A stretch of DNA of 22,915 nt, taken from Nitrospirota bacterium (GTDB lineage: Bacteria; Nitrospirota; Thermodesulfovibrionia; Thermodesulfovibrionales; JdFR-85). How positions within the stretch are numbered: the first letter of the stretch is position 1; each line of letters begins with the position of its first letter. The notes under the pieces were generated by a model. It ran no database searches. It had not been told where the DNA came from and worked only from the letters and a program-made list of their open reading frames with translations. Made by a program: the position numbers and the translations under genes. Below are positions 16,327 to 22,915 of the stretch, in pieces. Where the stretch lies: assembly GCA_013152195.1 (NCBI GenBank), contig JAADGU010000136.1, positions 1 to 22,915 of the forward strand, read 5' to 3'.

Positions 16327-18077
16327 AAAGGATGATAAAGAACGTAGATGGCAGGATGGCGCAAAGGCAGTCTATACTCACCGGTCAACGACCAGTGTTT
16401 GAGTCTGGCAGCACTTCTGTGACAGGAAAGACCGCAGACTCGATAAATGCAGGAGTTTTGTCAATTGTTGTTATCTTTCTGCTGTTTGCTTTTGTTGGTG
16501 GTTGTGTGTCCCTTAGGCAGAAGGGGGACTTTCCGGCAGGGGAAAAGGTGTTGGCAGTTGTTGACGGAGAGTCCATTACTGAAGAAGATCTGAAATATTC
16601 GCTGCAGATAGCCCATCGCAGGGAAGACCTATCCTCTGCAGGGAGCCTGAGCATGTCAGGGTATGTACAGAAGCTGATAGATGATATGCTGTTTATTGAG
16701 GAAGCCCGCCGCATGGGTATGGATCAGGACCCACAGATACAACAGGCCGTTAAGGCGTATATCCTGAGGGAGTCGGTCGTGAAGCTTTATGATGAGGAGA
16801 TTTCGCAGAAAGTCTCGGTATCAGACGAGGATATTATAAATTATTACAGGAAGAACTACGAGGTCTTTTCCCTCGGTATTATTGAGGTAAGCTCAGAAGA
16901 AGAGGCCGCTGGTATAGCAGGGCAACTAAAGGAAGGAGCTGATTTCAGTGACCTTGCCCGGAAGTACTCTACCCATCGTTCCGGGAAGAACGGGGGAGAG
17001 ATTGTTCTTCCACGAAGGTCCATGCCACCCTATATTGCTGAAACCATTGCCGGGCTCAGCCCGGGTGACCTGAGCGATATCCTGAGGATACGGGATAAAT
17101 ATTATATAGTAAGGCTGATCAGCAGGAAAGAGGCACCTGATGAAGAACTCAGGAATGTCAGGAAAGAGATAGAGAAGGCTATCAGGAAGCAAAGAGAGAA
17201 ACAGCGTGCTGATGAATATCTGGAATATCTTCGTAAACACGCTGCTGTTAAGATTAATAAGGATATTCTTTCTGCTGTCAGTTCGGGTAAGGGTGACGAG
17301 GAATCAGCGAAGTGGTCAAAGGATAAAAGGGTGGTGGCCGAGGTTAATGGTTCGGTGCTTACTGTAGGTGAGTTTGCAGGCATGGCCAGTGCTTACAGGG
17401 GTAAGTCAAAGGAATACATCCTTAACAGCTGGATCGACCGTAAGGTAGTTGACCATGAGGCTCTTGGCCGGCGTTACGATACTGCTCCCGGTTTCAGGAA
17501 AAAGGTAGAGCGCTATGAGAATCAGCTTTTGAAGAAGGCGTTCATCAATAAAGCAATTATCCCGAAGATCGAAGTCTCGGATAAGGTATTGAAAGACTAT
17601 TATTTAAAACACCGGGAAGAATTTGCCCGTCCCGAGAGGTTTAGAATCCAGCAGATTACGGTGAAGACCATGGATGAGGCCAGGAGTCTGTTGAGCAGCC
17701 TGAAGGAGGGTACTGATTTTTCATGGCTGGCAAGGAACAAGTCGATTGACGCTGCGGGTCCAAAAGGTGGAGAGGTTGGATGGCTTACCATGCAGAAACT
17801 CCCAGTGCCTGAAAGGGAGATTGTGGCAACACTGAAGACAGGAGAGACAAGCCCGATAGTTAAGGTTGATTCATTCTATAGAATAATCCGTCTGCAGGGA
17901 AAGATTGACGGGGAAGTCAGGAATTTCGAAGAAGTGAGAGATGCTGTATACAAGGCATATTTTAAAGAAGAATTCAATGCCCTCCGGGATGAGTTTGTAG
18001 CACAGTTAAGGGCAAAGGCACAGATAAAAATCGATGATGAGGCAATAAAATCACTTGAGGAAGGATTGCAGAAATAG
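16314..18077 (+). CDS. Lipoprotein peptidyl-prolyl isomerase with two SurA_N-parvulin units
   Basis: A PpiC/SurA-type periplasmic folding factor of up to 587 residues. A hydrophobic segment ends in the lipobox-like VGGC (Cys 64 from GTG 16314). Two similar units follow. The first has VLAVVDGESITEEDLKYSL at about residue 80 and a parvulin domain at about 166-276 (ADFSDLARKYSTHRSGKNGG, LSPGDLSDILRI). The second has VVAEVNGSVLTVGEFA at about 340 and a parvulin domain at about 425-530 (TDFSWLARNKSIDAAGPKGGEVGW, GETSPIVKVDSFYRIIRL). The long region before the signal core suggests the true start may be later; GTG 16419 would put the Cys at residue 29, but no candidate has a good ribosome site. Parvulins are frequent next to multihaem cytochrome and outer-membrane-barrel genes, so the likely clients are the barrel or cytochromes encoded here. 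Confidence 0.87.
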   Translation: MQAIKRMIKNVDGRMAQRQSILTGQRPVFESGSTSVTGKTADSINAGVLSIVVIFLLFAFVGGCVSLRQKGDFPAGEKVLAVVDGESITEEDLKYSLQIAHRREDLSSAGSLSMSGYVQKLIDDMLFIEEARRMGMDQDPQIQQAVKAYILRESVVKLYDEEISQKVSVSDEDIINYYRKNYEVFSLGIIEVSSEEEAAGIAGQLKEGADFSDLARKYSTHRSGKNGGEIVLPRRSMPPYIAETIAGLSPGDLSDILRIRDKYYIVRLISRKEAPDEELRNVRKEIEKAIRKQREKQRADEYLEYLRKHAAVKINKDILSAVSSGKGDEESAKWSKDKRVVAEVNGSVLTVGEFAGMASAYRGKSKEYILNSWIDRKVVDHEALGRRYDTAPGFRKKVERYENQLLKKAFINKAIIPKIEVSDKVLKDYYLKHREEFARPERFRIQQITVKTMDEARSLLSSLKEGTDFSWLARNKSIDAAGPKGGEVGWLTMQKLPVPEREIVATLKTGETSPIVKVDSFYRIIRLQGKIDGEVRNFEEVRDAVYKAYFKEEFNALRDEFVAQLRAKAQIKIDDEAIKSLEEGLQK

Positions 18078-18084
18078 TTTATTC

Positions 18085-18114
18085 TTGACAAACAAAACCG
18101 GTCAGGGATAAATT
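18085..18114 (+). promoter_or_regulatory. Possible sigma-70 promoter for the giant cytochrome gene
   Basis: A perfect TTGACA at 18085-18090 is followed after 18 bp by TAAATT at 18109-18114, a weak -10 (four of six matches). The predicted transcription start is near 18121, upstream of all candidate starts of the giant cytochrome. It suggests this gene can be transcribed independently of the parvulin gene. Confidence 0.5.
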
Positions 18115-18150
18115 ATCCGAACCTGGTAAACAGGAAGGTCTGCATAGAGA

Positions 18151-21100
18151 TTGATAATTGTGAGAGGAATGATTATCCCCAAAGGAAAGAATATACTAAA
18201 AGTTTTCCTTCTGTTTTTTATCCTGGGCCTCATCTATGCCTGTGTTCCTGAAGATACAGCAAGAAGGCGGGGGTTTGAGCCAAAGCCATGCCTGGATTGT
18301 CACAAGGAGAAGCTTAATGATTTTCAGAAGAAGTATGTGCACTCTCCGGTAAGTAAACAGGATTGTGAGGCCTGCCACCTCCGTCATGGAAGACTTGCCG
18401 TTAAATCCTTCAGGGAGAGGGAGGAGAGGAAGCTCTGCTTTACCTGTCACCAGAAGATGGCCTCGGATATGGAAAAGTTACCCAATCTGCACACCGCCCT
18501 GAAGCAGGGTAAGTGTGTCCCCTGCCATAACCCCCATGCATCTGAAAACAGGTTTCTTCAGAAAGAGACGGGCAGTGAGCAGTGCTTTACCTGTCATGAC
18601 AGGGCCCCCTTTATGAGGGCTAATCGCCACAAGCCCCTTTCAGATGGATGTCTTACATGCCATGCAGCCCATGGTTCTAAATATAAGGACAATCTCATAA
18701 AGGATGAGGCGGATCTCTGCCAATCGTGTCATGACCCTGCTGAGGGCGGTTTCAAAAAGGCACATAAAAACTATCCGGTTCAACAGGGTAAATGTACAGG
18801 CTGTCATACCCCCCACAGCTCAACAAATGACAAGTTGCTCAGGAAATCGGTCCATGTTCCACTGGAACTCGGGCAATGCAGTTCCTGTCATAATCCCCCG
18901 GGAGGCCCGGATCCGCTTGGTGTTATTGCCCCGGATGCCAAGCTATGCTATAGCTGTCACAAGAAGGAAGAGAAGGGTTTTAAGACAACTTACAGGCATC
19001 CTCCTGCTGGTGAAGGTAAATGTCTTGACTGTCACACTCCGCATGCGTCGGATTATCCGAAGATTACCCTTATGGATGAAAAGGATCTTTGCTTGAAGTG
19101 TCACGCCGGCAAGCCGAGGATTGATGTGACTAACCTGCATGAACCAATAAAGGAGGAGGGCTGCACAGCCTGTCACGACCCTCATGGCTCAGGAAACACT
19201 TTTTATCTGAAAGCACCTGAGGGACAGATATGTCTCACATGTCATGCTGATATGAAAAAGGAGTTAAAGGAGAGATCCACGCATAAGCCGTTCTCCGAGC
19301 TTCAATGCACAAAATGCCATGACCCTCATGGCACGGACACTCCTGTTATGCTTAAGGCCGTGCGTGCCCGGTTATGCTATAGCTGTCATAAGAAGGAGGA
19401 GAAGGACTTTTTTAAGACCTATATCCATACACCTGTGAATAAAGGAGATTGTCTTTCCTGCCATAAGGCGCATGCATCTGATAACAAGGATTTGCTGAGC
19501 AATTCTCCGAATCAGCTCTGCATTGATTGCCATGATGGTATGTTGCCGGATGTTAAGGCAAAGGAGATGCATCCGCCGTTCAGGGACGGGGCCTGCCTGA
19601 CATGCCATGCCCCTCATGCCAGTGATTACACGGCAAATACAATTATGCCCATGGCGGAGCTCTGTTACAAGTGTCATACAAGTACAAAGACGGCGCTGAA
19701 GAACAGCAGGAACAGGCACCTGCCCGTGGATGAGGGGAAATGTACGGCCTGTCACAGCCCCCACGGGACCCGGGTTGAGTATCAACTCTTAAGCCGCCCC
19801 ACGGAGCTCTGTCTTTCATGTCATGAAAGGGTAGTGACTACCAGGGCCAGGAAAGGACATATAGATATGGAAAAGGGGGACTGTTTGAGTTGTCATCGCT
19901 CCCATTACTCTGAATCAAAGGACCTGCTGAACGCCAAAGACCCGGCGTTATGCCTTAAATGCCACTCAACTGATACGGAGAGACTGTTGAAGGTGCACAG
20001 AAAGCCTTTAGCCCAAATCAGGCAGTGTCTGAGCTGTCATGAACCCCATGTAACGGAAAAGCCGGGGATGCTTAAAAAGATAAAGCATGATCCATTTGCC
20101 AGGAGAGGGACTGTGAAGCCTGTCATAAATGACAGAAGATTCCTGTCAGTAACCTTAATCGCTGTAAGCTTCATGCTGATAACGCTTGTCTTGTCAGCCC
20201 TGAACAGTAATGCCTATGCCCGCTCTGACCTTAAAACGAGTGTGCCTGAGCTTTGCTATCAGTGTCATGTAAAGCTTGAGGAAGGCCTGTCTGACAGGTA
20301 TGTCCATTTCCCGTTTAAACAGGGTATGTGCATTTCATGTCATAGCTCGCATGTAAGTGACACAAAGGGCCTGATAAGGGATGATATAAATTCCCTGTGC
20401 CTGGGCTGTCATAAAGGTATCAGAAAGCTTATCCGGAAATCCAGCTTGCACGGTGCCCTTAAAAAGGGTGTGTGTACGGATTGTCATACCCCCCATAGCG
20501 GAAAGAATAAATACCTCCTGGTCAGCGAAGAAAAGAAGCTCTGCTGGAATTGCCACGAGGATGCCAAAGGGCAACTTGAGAAACCCGAAGTACACGCAGT
20601 TTTTAAGGAGGGCAAATGTTCATCATGCCATGATGCTCATGCATCTTCGGAGGAAAACCAGTTGCTTGCCGCCCCTGCCAGGCTGTGCCGGAGCTGTCAT
20701 GCCCCAAGGTGTAAGGCGGGCGGGATCTCCATAGCTTACGTCACAAAAGGACTGGATTGTACAAACTGTCACTCTGGACATGCCACTGATGCTAAAGGCC
20801 TTCTCGGTCCTTACGGTCATACAGCCTTTCTGAAAAAGGATTGTGGACAATGCCATAAACCTTTTGTTGCTGACGGGAAGGTAACCACTAAAAGAGAGGG
20901 CGAGGCCTTGTGTCTTGGTTGCCACAAAAATGTCATTGCGACATTCAACGGTGCGGATATCCATGGTGCCAATGCAAAAAATGTCTGCACCATGTGTCAT
21001 AATCCTCATGCATCTAAAAAGAAGGACCTGACAGTAAACGAATCAGGCATCTGTCTCAACTGCCATGAGAAGACCGAGAAGAGGACTGTCATGATGGAGA

Positions 21101-21396
21101 AGACGTTAAAGTCCATCCGCTGTGCTCCTGTCAAGGACAGAAAGTGTTTTGAATGTCATGTGCCTCTGCATTCGGGTCAGCCTCTCTATTTCAAAACAGA
21201 CGATATTACAGCCTGTTCCAGGTGCCATGAATCTCAGCATGAAATTACGCATCCTTTAGGTGCCGGCGTCATAGACCCGCGTAACGGTAAGTCGCTTACC
21301 TGTATTTCATGTCATAGTATGCATTCTGCCAAGGCTGATTTTATGCTTGCATTTGATAGAAAGAGGCAGCTATGTATCCAATGCCATAAAAAGTAA
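18151..21396 (+). CDS. Giant multihaem cytochrome frame with 41 CXXCH motifs, apparently two fused genes
   Basis: One open frame of 1081 codons (start TTG 18151, GTG 18160 or ATG 18169; ATG has AGAGGA directly against it, so the start is unsettled). The N-terminus is a signal sequence with a possible lipobox LIYAC. I count 25 CXXCH motifs before residue 655 and 16 after it, in doubled-CXXCH repeats such as LCYSCHKKEEKxF, HxPV, G-x-C-x-x-CH, xPHASD. Between the two groups lies a second complete signal-peptide-like sequence (residues 655-690, basic start, 20-residue hydrophobic core, ending NAYA). Immediately before it, a different frame reads a further CEACH, one Lys and a TGA stop. This looks like two adjacent cytochrome genes joined by a frameshift near 20098-20107. 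If made as a single chain, the internal segment would probably stop translocation and keep the second half from haem attachment in the periplasm. Confidence 0.88.
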   Translation: MIIVRGMIIPKGKNILKVFLLFFILGLIYACVPEDTARRRGFEPKPCLDCHKEKLNDFQKKYVHSPVSKQDCEACHLRHGRLAVKSFREREERKLCFTCHQKMASDMEKLPNLHTALKQGKCVPCHNPHASENRFLQKETGSEQCFTCHDRAPFMRANRHKPLSDGCLTCHAAHGSKYKDNLIKDEADLCQSCHDPAEGGFKKAHKNYPVQQGKCTGCHTPHSSTNDKLLRKSVHVPLELGQCSSCHNPPGGPDPLGVIAPDAKLCYSCHKKEEKGFKTTYRHPPAGEGKCLDCHTPHASDYPKITLMDEKDLCLKCHAGKPRIDVTNLHEPIKEEGCTACHDPHGSGNTFYLKAPEGQICLTCHADMKKELKERSTHKPFSELQCTKCHDPHGTDTPVMLKAVRARLCYSCHKKEEKDFFKTYIHTPVNKGDCLSCHKAHASDNKDLLSNSPNQLCIDCHDGMLPDVKAKEMHPPFRDGACLTCHAPHASDYTANTIMPMAELCYKCHTSTKTALKNSRNRHLPVDEGKCTACHSPHGTRVEYQLLSRPTELCLSCHERVVTTRARKGHIDMEKGDCLSCHRSHYSESKDLLNAKDPALCLKCHSTDTERLLKVHRKPLAQIRQCLSCHEPHVTEKPGMLKKIKHDPFARRGTVKPVINDRRFLSVTLIAVSFMLITLVLSALNSNAYARSDLKTSVPELCYQCHVKLEEGLSDRYVHFPFKQGMCISCHSSHVSDTKGLIRDDINSLCLGCHKGIRKLIRKSSLHGALKKGVCTDCHTPHSGKNKYLLVSEEKKLCWNCHEDAKGQLEKPEVHAVFKEGKCSSCHDAHASSEENQLLAAPARLCRSCHAPRCKAGGISIAYVTKGLDCTNCHSGHATDAKGLLGPYGHTAFLKKDCGQCHKPFVADGKVTTKREGEALCLGCHKNVIATFNGADIHGANAKNVCTMCHNPHASKKKDLTVNESGICLNCHEKTEKRTVMMEKTLKSIRCAPVKDRKCFECHVPLHSGQPLYFKTDDITACSRCHESQHEITHPLGAGVIDPRNGKSLTCISCHSMHSAKADFMLAFDRKRQLCIQCHKK
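20098..20132 (+). other. Frameshift scar: alternate-frame last haem motif and stop codon
   Basis: In the frame starting at CAG 20100 the DNA encodes QERD, then CEACH at 20112-20126, Lys, and TGA at 20130-20132. The preceding text KHDPFA in the main frame is the distal-His element that precedes CXXCH in other repeats (compare THKPF, MHPPF). Loss of one base near 20098-20100, or gain of two in the GAGAG run at 20103-20107, explains the switch. Correcting it would give the upstream gene a 26th haem and its own stop codon. Confidence 0.75.
20113..21396 (+). CDS. Exported 16-haem cytochrome, nested downstream gene of the fused frame
   Basis: The downstream part of the 41-motif frame has everything needed to be its own gene. 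AGGAG at 20101-20105 lies seven bases before GTG 20113. The product then starts with a positively charged segment (KPVINDRR), a hydrophobic core and NAYA cleavage site, giving a 427-residue precursor. The mature protein has 16 CXXCH motifs, from CYQCH to CIQCH, in the doubled-CXXCH arrangement. The start would overlap the ancestral end of the upstream gene (TGA 20130-20132) by 20 bases, a typical coupled arrangement. I consider separate initiation here more likely than use of the long fusion for the second half. The last haem repeats are less regular (spacing of 26 residues before CFECH). Role: exported electron carrier, partner of the upstream 25/26-haem cytochrome. Confidence 0.72.
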   Translation: MKPVINDRRFLSVTLIAVSFMLITLVLSALNSNAYARSDLKTSVPELCYQCHVKLEEGLSDRYVHFPFKQGMCISCHSSHVSDTKGLIRDDINSLCLGCHKGIRKLIRKSSLHGALKKGVCTDCHTPHSGKNKYLLVSEEKKLCWNCHEDAKGQLEKPEVHAVFKEGKCSSCHDAHASSEENQLLAAPARLCRSCHAPRCKAGGISIAYVTKGLDCTNCHSGHATDAKGLLGPYGHTAFLKKDCGQCHKPFVADGKVTTKREGEALCLGCHKNVIATFNGADIHGANAKNVCTMCHNPHASKKKDLTVNESGICLNCHEKTEKRTVMMEKTLKSIRCAPVKDRKCFECHVPLHSGQPLYFKTDDITACSRCHESQHEITHPLGAGVIDPRNGKSLTCISCHSMHSAKADFMLAFDRKRQLCIQCHKK

Positions 21397-21618
21397 AACG
21401 AGGCCGAAGTTGTGTACTTTATTACACTGTTTAGTTGTTCATTTAAAGATGGGAAGGCAAAGGTTTCAGACTTGTCTGGATGATTAAACCCTTTAAGGGA
21501 GCCTGTATTTTTAGGCAATGCCGGTCTTTGCAATTTGCAGAGAGGCTGAAATTACCCTGTGAGGTTTATACAATGCATATTATGGTATAGCTATTGCATA
21601 TAATATTTCAGGAGTGTT
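21397..21618. other. Intergenic region between the giant cytochrome and HX4
   Basis: No gene is seen. The region contains small inverted elements: CAGAC-TT-GTCTG at 21467-21478 and a CCCTTTAAGGG palindrome just downstream, followed by the -24/-12 promoter at 21582. No strong terminator with a U-tract was found after the giant cytochrome. Confidence 0.45.
21582..21598 (+). promoter_or_regulatory. Probable sigma-54 (-24/-12) promoter upstream of HX4
   Basis: ATGGTAT at 21582-21588 and TTGCA at 21594-21598 keep exact GG-N10-GC spacing (GG 21584-21585, GC 21596-21597). The -24 element is weaker than those of HX1 and HX3 (TGGTAT in place of TGGCAC). The predicted transcription start, about 21609, falls just before the AGGAG ribosome site, so the leader would be very short. 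Confidence 0.55.
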
Positions 21619-22718
21619 TTGCAAAACCAGATGAATAAAAGGATCCATATAATATGCCTTGCTCTGCTTGTGGTGTTGATGCTGTTTGGCGAAGTGCGGG
21701 CAGAGGTTAGTGGCGTATGCAGCAACTGTCACACCATGCACAACAGCCAGGGAGGTGTCCCGATGAATTATGACAGTTCTTCTACGCCCAATCAGAGACT
21801 GCTCCGTGGTGATTGCATAGGCTGTCATGCACAGAACACAGCCAGTAATATCGTCAACTCCATTCCGCAGGTCTACCATTCTGACCCTACAGACCTTGCA
21901 GCAGGGAATTTTTCGTATGTTTTACTTGCGGACTCGCGGACTCCAGCGGACATAATGTCCAGGGCATAGTGACCTCGGCAGATGTCACACTCGGCAATAC
22001 GCCGCCTGGATATAACAGTGCCTATGACCCTTCAGCCACAGGGTTCAGTACTGCCAGCCGACTGGTGTGTGCAGGGTCTAACGGCTGTCACGGTAACAGG
22101 GATTCATCTGATGAGTGGACGGCAGTCAGTGGTGGACATCACGGTGATGACTCGATCCTCAAGTACGGCACCGGTTTTACACTGACCGGGCAGGGAGCCG
22201 ATGTGCCCACCAGCTACAGGTTTCTCTACAGGATAAAGGGTGCAGAGGACAGCGACTGGCAGGATACCTTGAGCACTACAGACCACAACGAGTATCTGGC
22301 AGAAGCCTATGCCACCAGGGGTACGACGGACTCTTGGGCAAATATGAAGGGGACCATCAGTGAGCTCTGCTCTGAATGTCATTCCACGTTTCACCTGGGT
22401 GGAACCAGTGGTATCGGGTCAGCTTCACCATGGCTGAGACACCCGACAGATGTGATTATTCCGAATTCAGGAGAGTTTGTTTCCATGTCGACTATTTATA
22501 CGGGTACGGTGCCTGTTGGAAGACCGGCGGGGTCGTTGTCTGACGGGCTGACTGCTGCTGTCAGCACCGTAACCCCTGGAACTGACAGGGTCATCTGTCT
22601 CTCCTGTCACAGGTCCCATGGTTCTCCCTACTACAAGATGCTGAGGTGGAACTACAAGAGCTCTTATCTTCCAACAGCCCTGTATGGGTGTGGCGTTTGC
22701 CATACATCCAGAAACTGA
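21619..22718 (+). pseudogene. HX4: multihaem cytochrome, frameshifted by an 8-bp tandem duplication
   Basis: Close paralogue of HX3. The first frame (TTG 21619 with AGGAG four bases upstream, or ATG 21631) encodes a signal peptide ending EVRA, then CSNCH, CIGCH and LAAGNFSYV, but stops at 21969. The second frame, overlapping it by one base, continues from the HX3 equivalent of IVTSADATLGNTPPG through CAGSNGCH, CSECH, CLSCH and CGVCH to 22718. The break is GCGGACTC repeated at 21928-21935 and 21936-21943. Deleting one copy restores ADSSGHNVQGIVT exactly as in HX3, including the conserved GHNV histidine. The GTG at 21969 has no ribosome site and no signal peptide, so an independent second gene is unlikely. 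Everything after the scar is well preserved with no other stops, so the lesion is recent, reversible, or a sequencing artefact. Confidence 0.87.
21928..21943 (+). repeat. 8-bp perfect tandem duplication at the HX4 frameshift
   Basis: GCGGACTC occurs at 21928-21935 and again at 21936-21943. HX3 has a single, slightly diverged copy (GCAGACTC) at the matching place, so the duplication is specific to HX4. The net effect is +8 bases, a +2 frame change. Confidence 0.92.
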
Positions 22719-22775
22719 AGTCATTAATGACATGGTCGTTGTGTGTAGTAAATCGTCAATCTGGAGGTTAGAGAT

Positions 22776-22915
22776 TTGAGACGTGGAAAAAGCAGAATAC
22801 TAATTCTATCTGTTGTCTTTCTTTTTTCAGCAGTCTTTCTGTACACCGGCCCGGCAGACGCCGGTTCCTACCTTAATTCTGCCCACGGGGACAGTACCTA
22901 TGGAGCCAAACGCTC
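22776..22915 (+). CDS. N-terminus of an exported protein, probably another cytochrome (cut by window end)
   Basis: An open frame starts at TTG 22776, set by GGAGG at 22763-22767 eight bases upstream, and runs off the window after 46 codons. The product begins MRRGKSRILILSVVFLFSAVF, a clear signal peptide with probable cleavage at GPADA, then GSYLNSAHGDSTYGAKR. The SYLNSAHG-x3-YGxxR opening is one I associate with large multihaem c-type cytochromes of metal reducers, which would fit the locus, but no CXXCH is reached before the window ends. It follows HX4 by 57 bp, and no separate promoter is evident, so it could be co-transcribed with HX4. Confidence 0.72.
   Translation, partial: MRRGKSRILILSVVFLFSAVFLYTGPADAGSYLNSAHGDSTYGAKR

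Noticed and set aside
18196..21009. Opposite-strand open frames inside the giant cytochrome
   Set aside because: Same cause as in the 15-haem gene; their products are low-complexity Met/Thr/Cys-rich translations without domain features.
18290..21390. Regularly spaced repeats resembling a repeat array
   Set aside because: The repetition is coding: short TGT-CAT haem motif codons with diverged surroundings, no constant repeat and spacer length, so not CRISPR.
21969..22718. Second HX4 frame as an independent gene starting at GTG 21969
   Set aside because: It lacks a signal peptide, which haem attachment in the periplasm requires, and it continues HX3 homology directly across the duplication.

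Overview
The window is a dense multiheme c-type cytochrome locus, with about 80 CXXCH haem-attachment motifs in 23 kb. It is flanked on the left by ordinary housekeeping genes. No taxonomic marker is present. The periplasmic and outer-membrane cytochromes, lipoproteins and sigma-54-type promoters suggest a Gram-negative metal-reducing or anaerobic bacterium, such as Nitrospirota or a Geobacter-like Desulfobacterota. That placement is inference only.

Layout. 1-1092 is the 3' part of hisD. A convergent nitroreductase (minus strand) and a divergent yraN-family gene follow, to 2071. From 2118 onward everything is on the plus strand. First come a sigma-70-type promoter and a tetrahaem cytochrome (2188-2784), then a 15-haem cytochrome (2944-4116). 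Next are three of four members of a paralogous family I call HX: 4225-5288 (frameshifted), 5291-6385 and 6954-8036, the last followed by a strong terminator. 8220-18077 encodes non-cytochrome exported proteins: an NHL beta-propeller, a DUF4382/YVTN beta-propeller lipoprotein, a 757-aa outer-membrane beta-barrel with an inserted discoidin-like domain, two small CsgG/GNA1162-like lipoproteins, a protein with two such domains fused to an OmpA domain, and a lipoprotein with two SurA_N-parvulin units. 18151-21396 is an uninterrupted reading frame with 41 CXXCH motifs. It looks like two cytochrome genes (25-26 and 16 haems) joined by a frameshift. The fourth HX member (21619-22718, frameshifted) and the start of another exported protein, probably a cytochrome (22776 onward), close the window.

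How it may work together (inference). Periplasmic cytochromes, a large outer-membrane barrel, propeller proteins and long cytochromes are the parts of a trans-envelope or extracellular electron conduit. The double parvulin and the CsgG/LpoB-like lipoproteins would be its folding, export or assembly factors.

Most notable points. (i) All four HX proteins carry a conserved non-canonical CX5CH motif besides five CXXCH motifs, and exactly six further invariant histidines, which fits six bis-His haems. (ii) -24/-12 (sigma-54) promoter sequences precede all three HX transcription units. (iii) Three cytochrome genes have frame disruptions, each equivalent to a net +2 shift. Two are perfect short tandem duplications (5 bp and 8 bp). 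The third fuses two cytochrome genes and leaves the lost last haem motif and stop codon readable in another frame.
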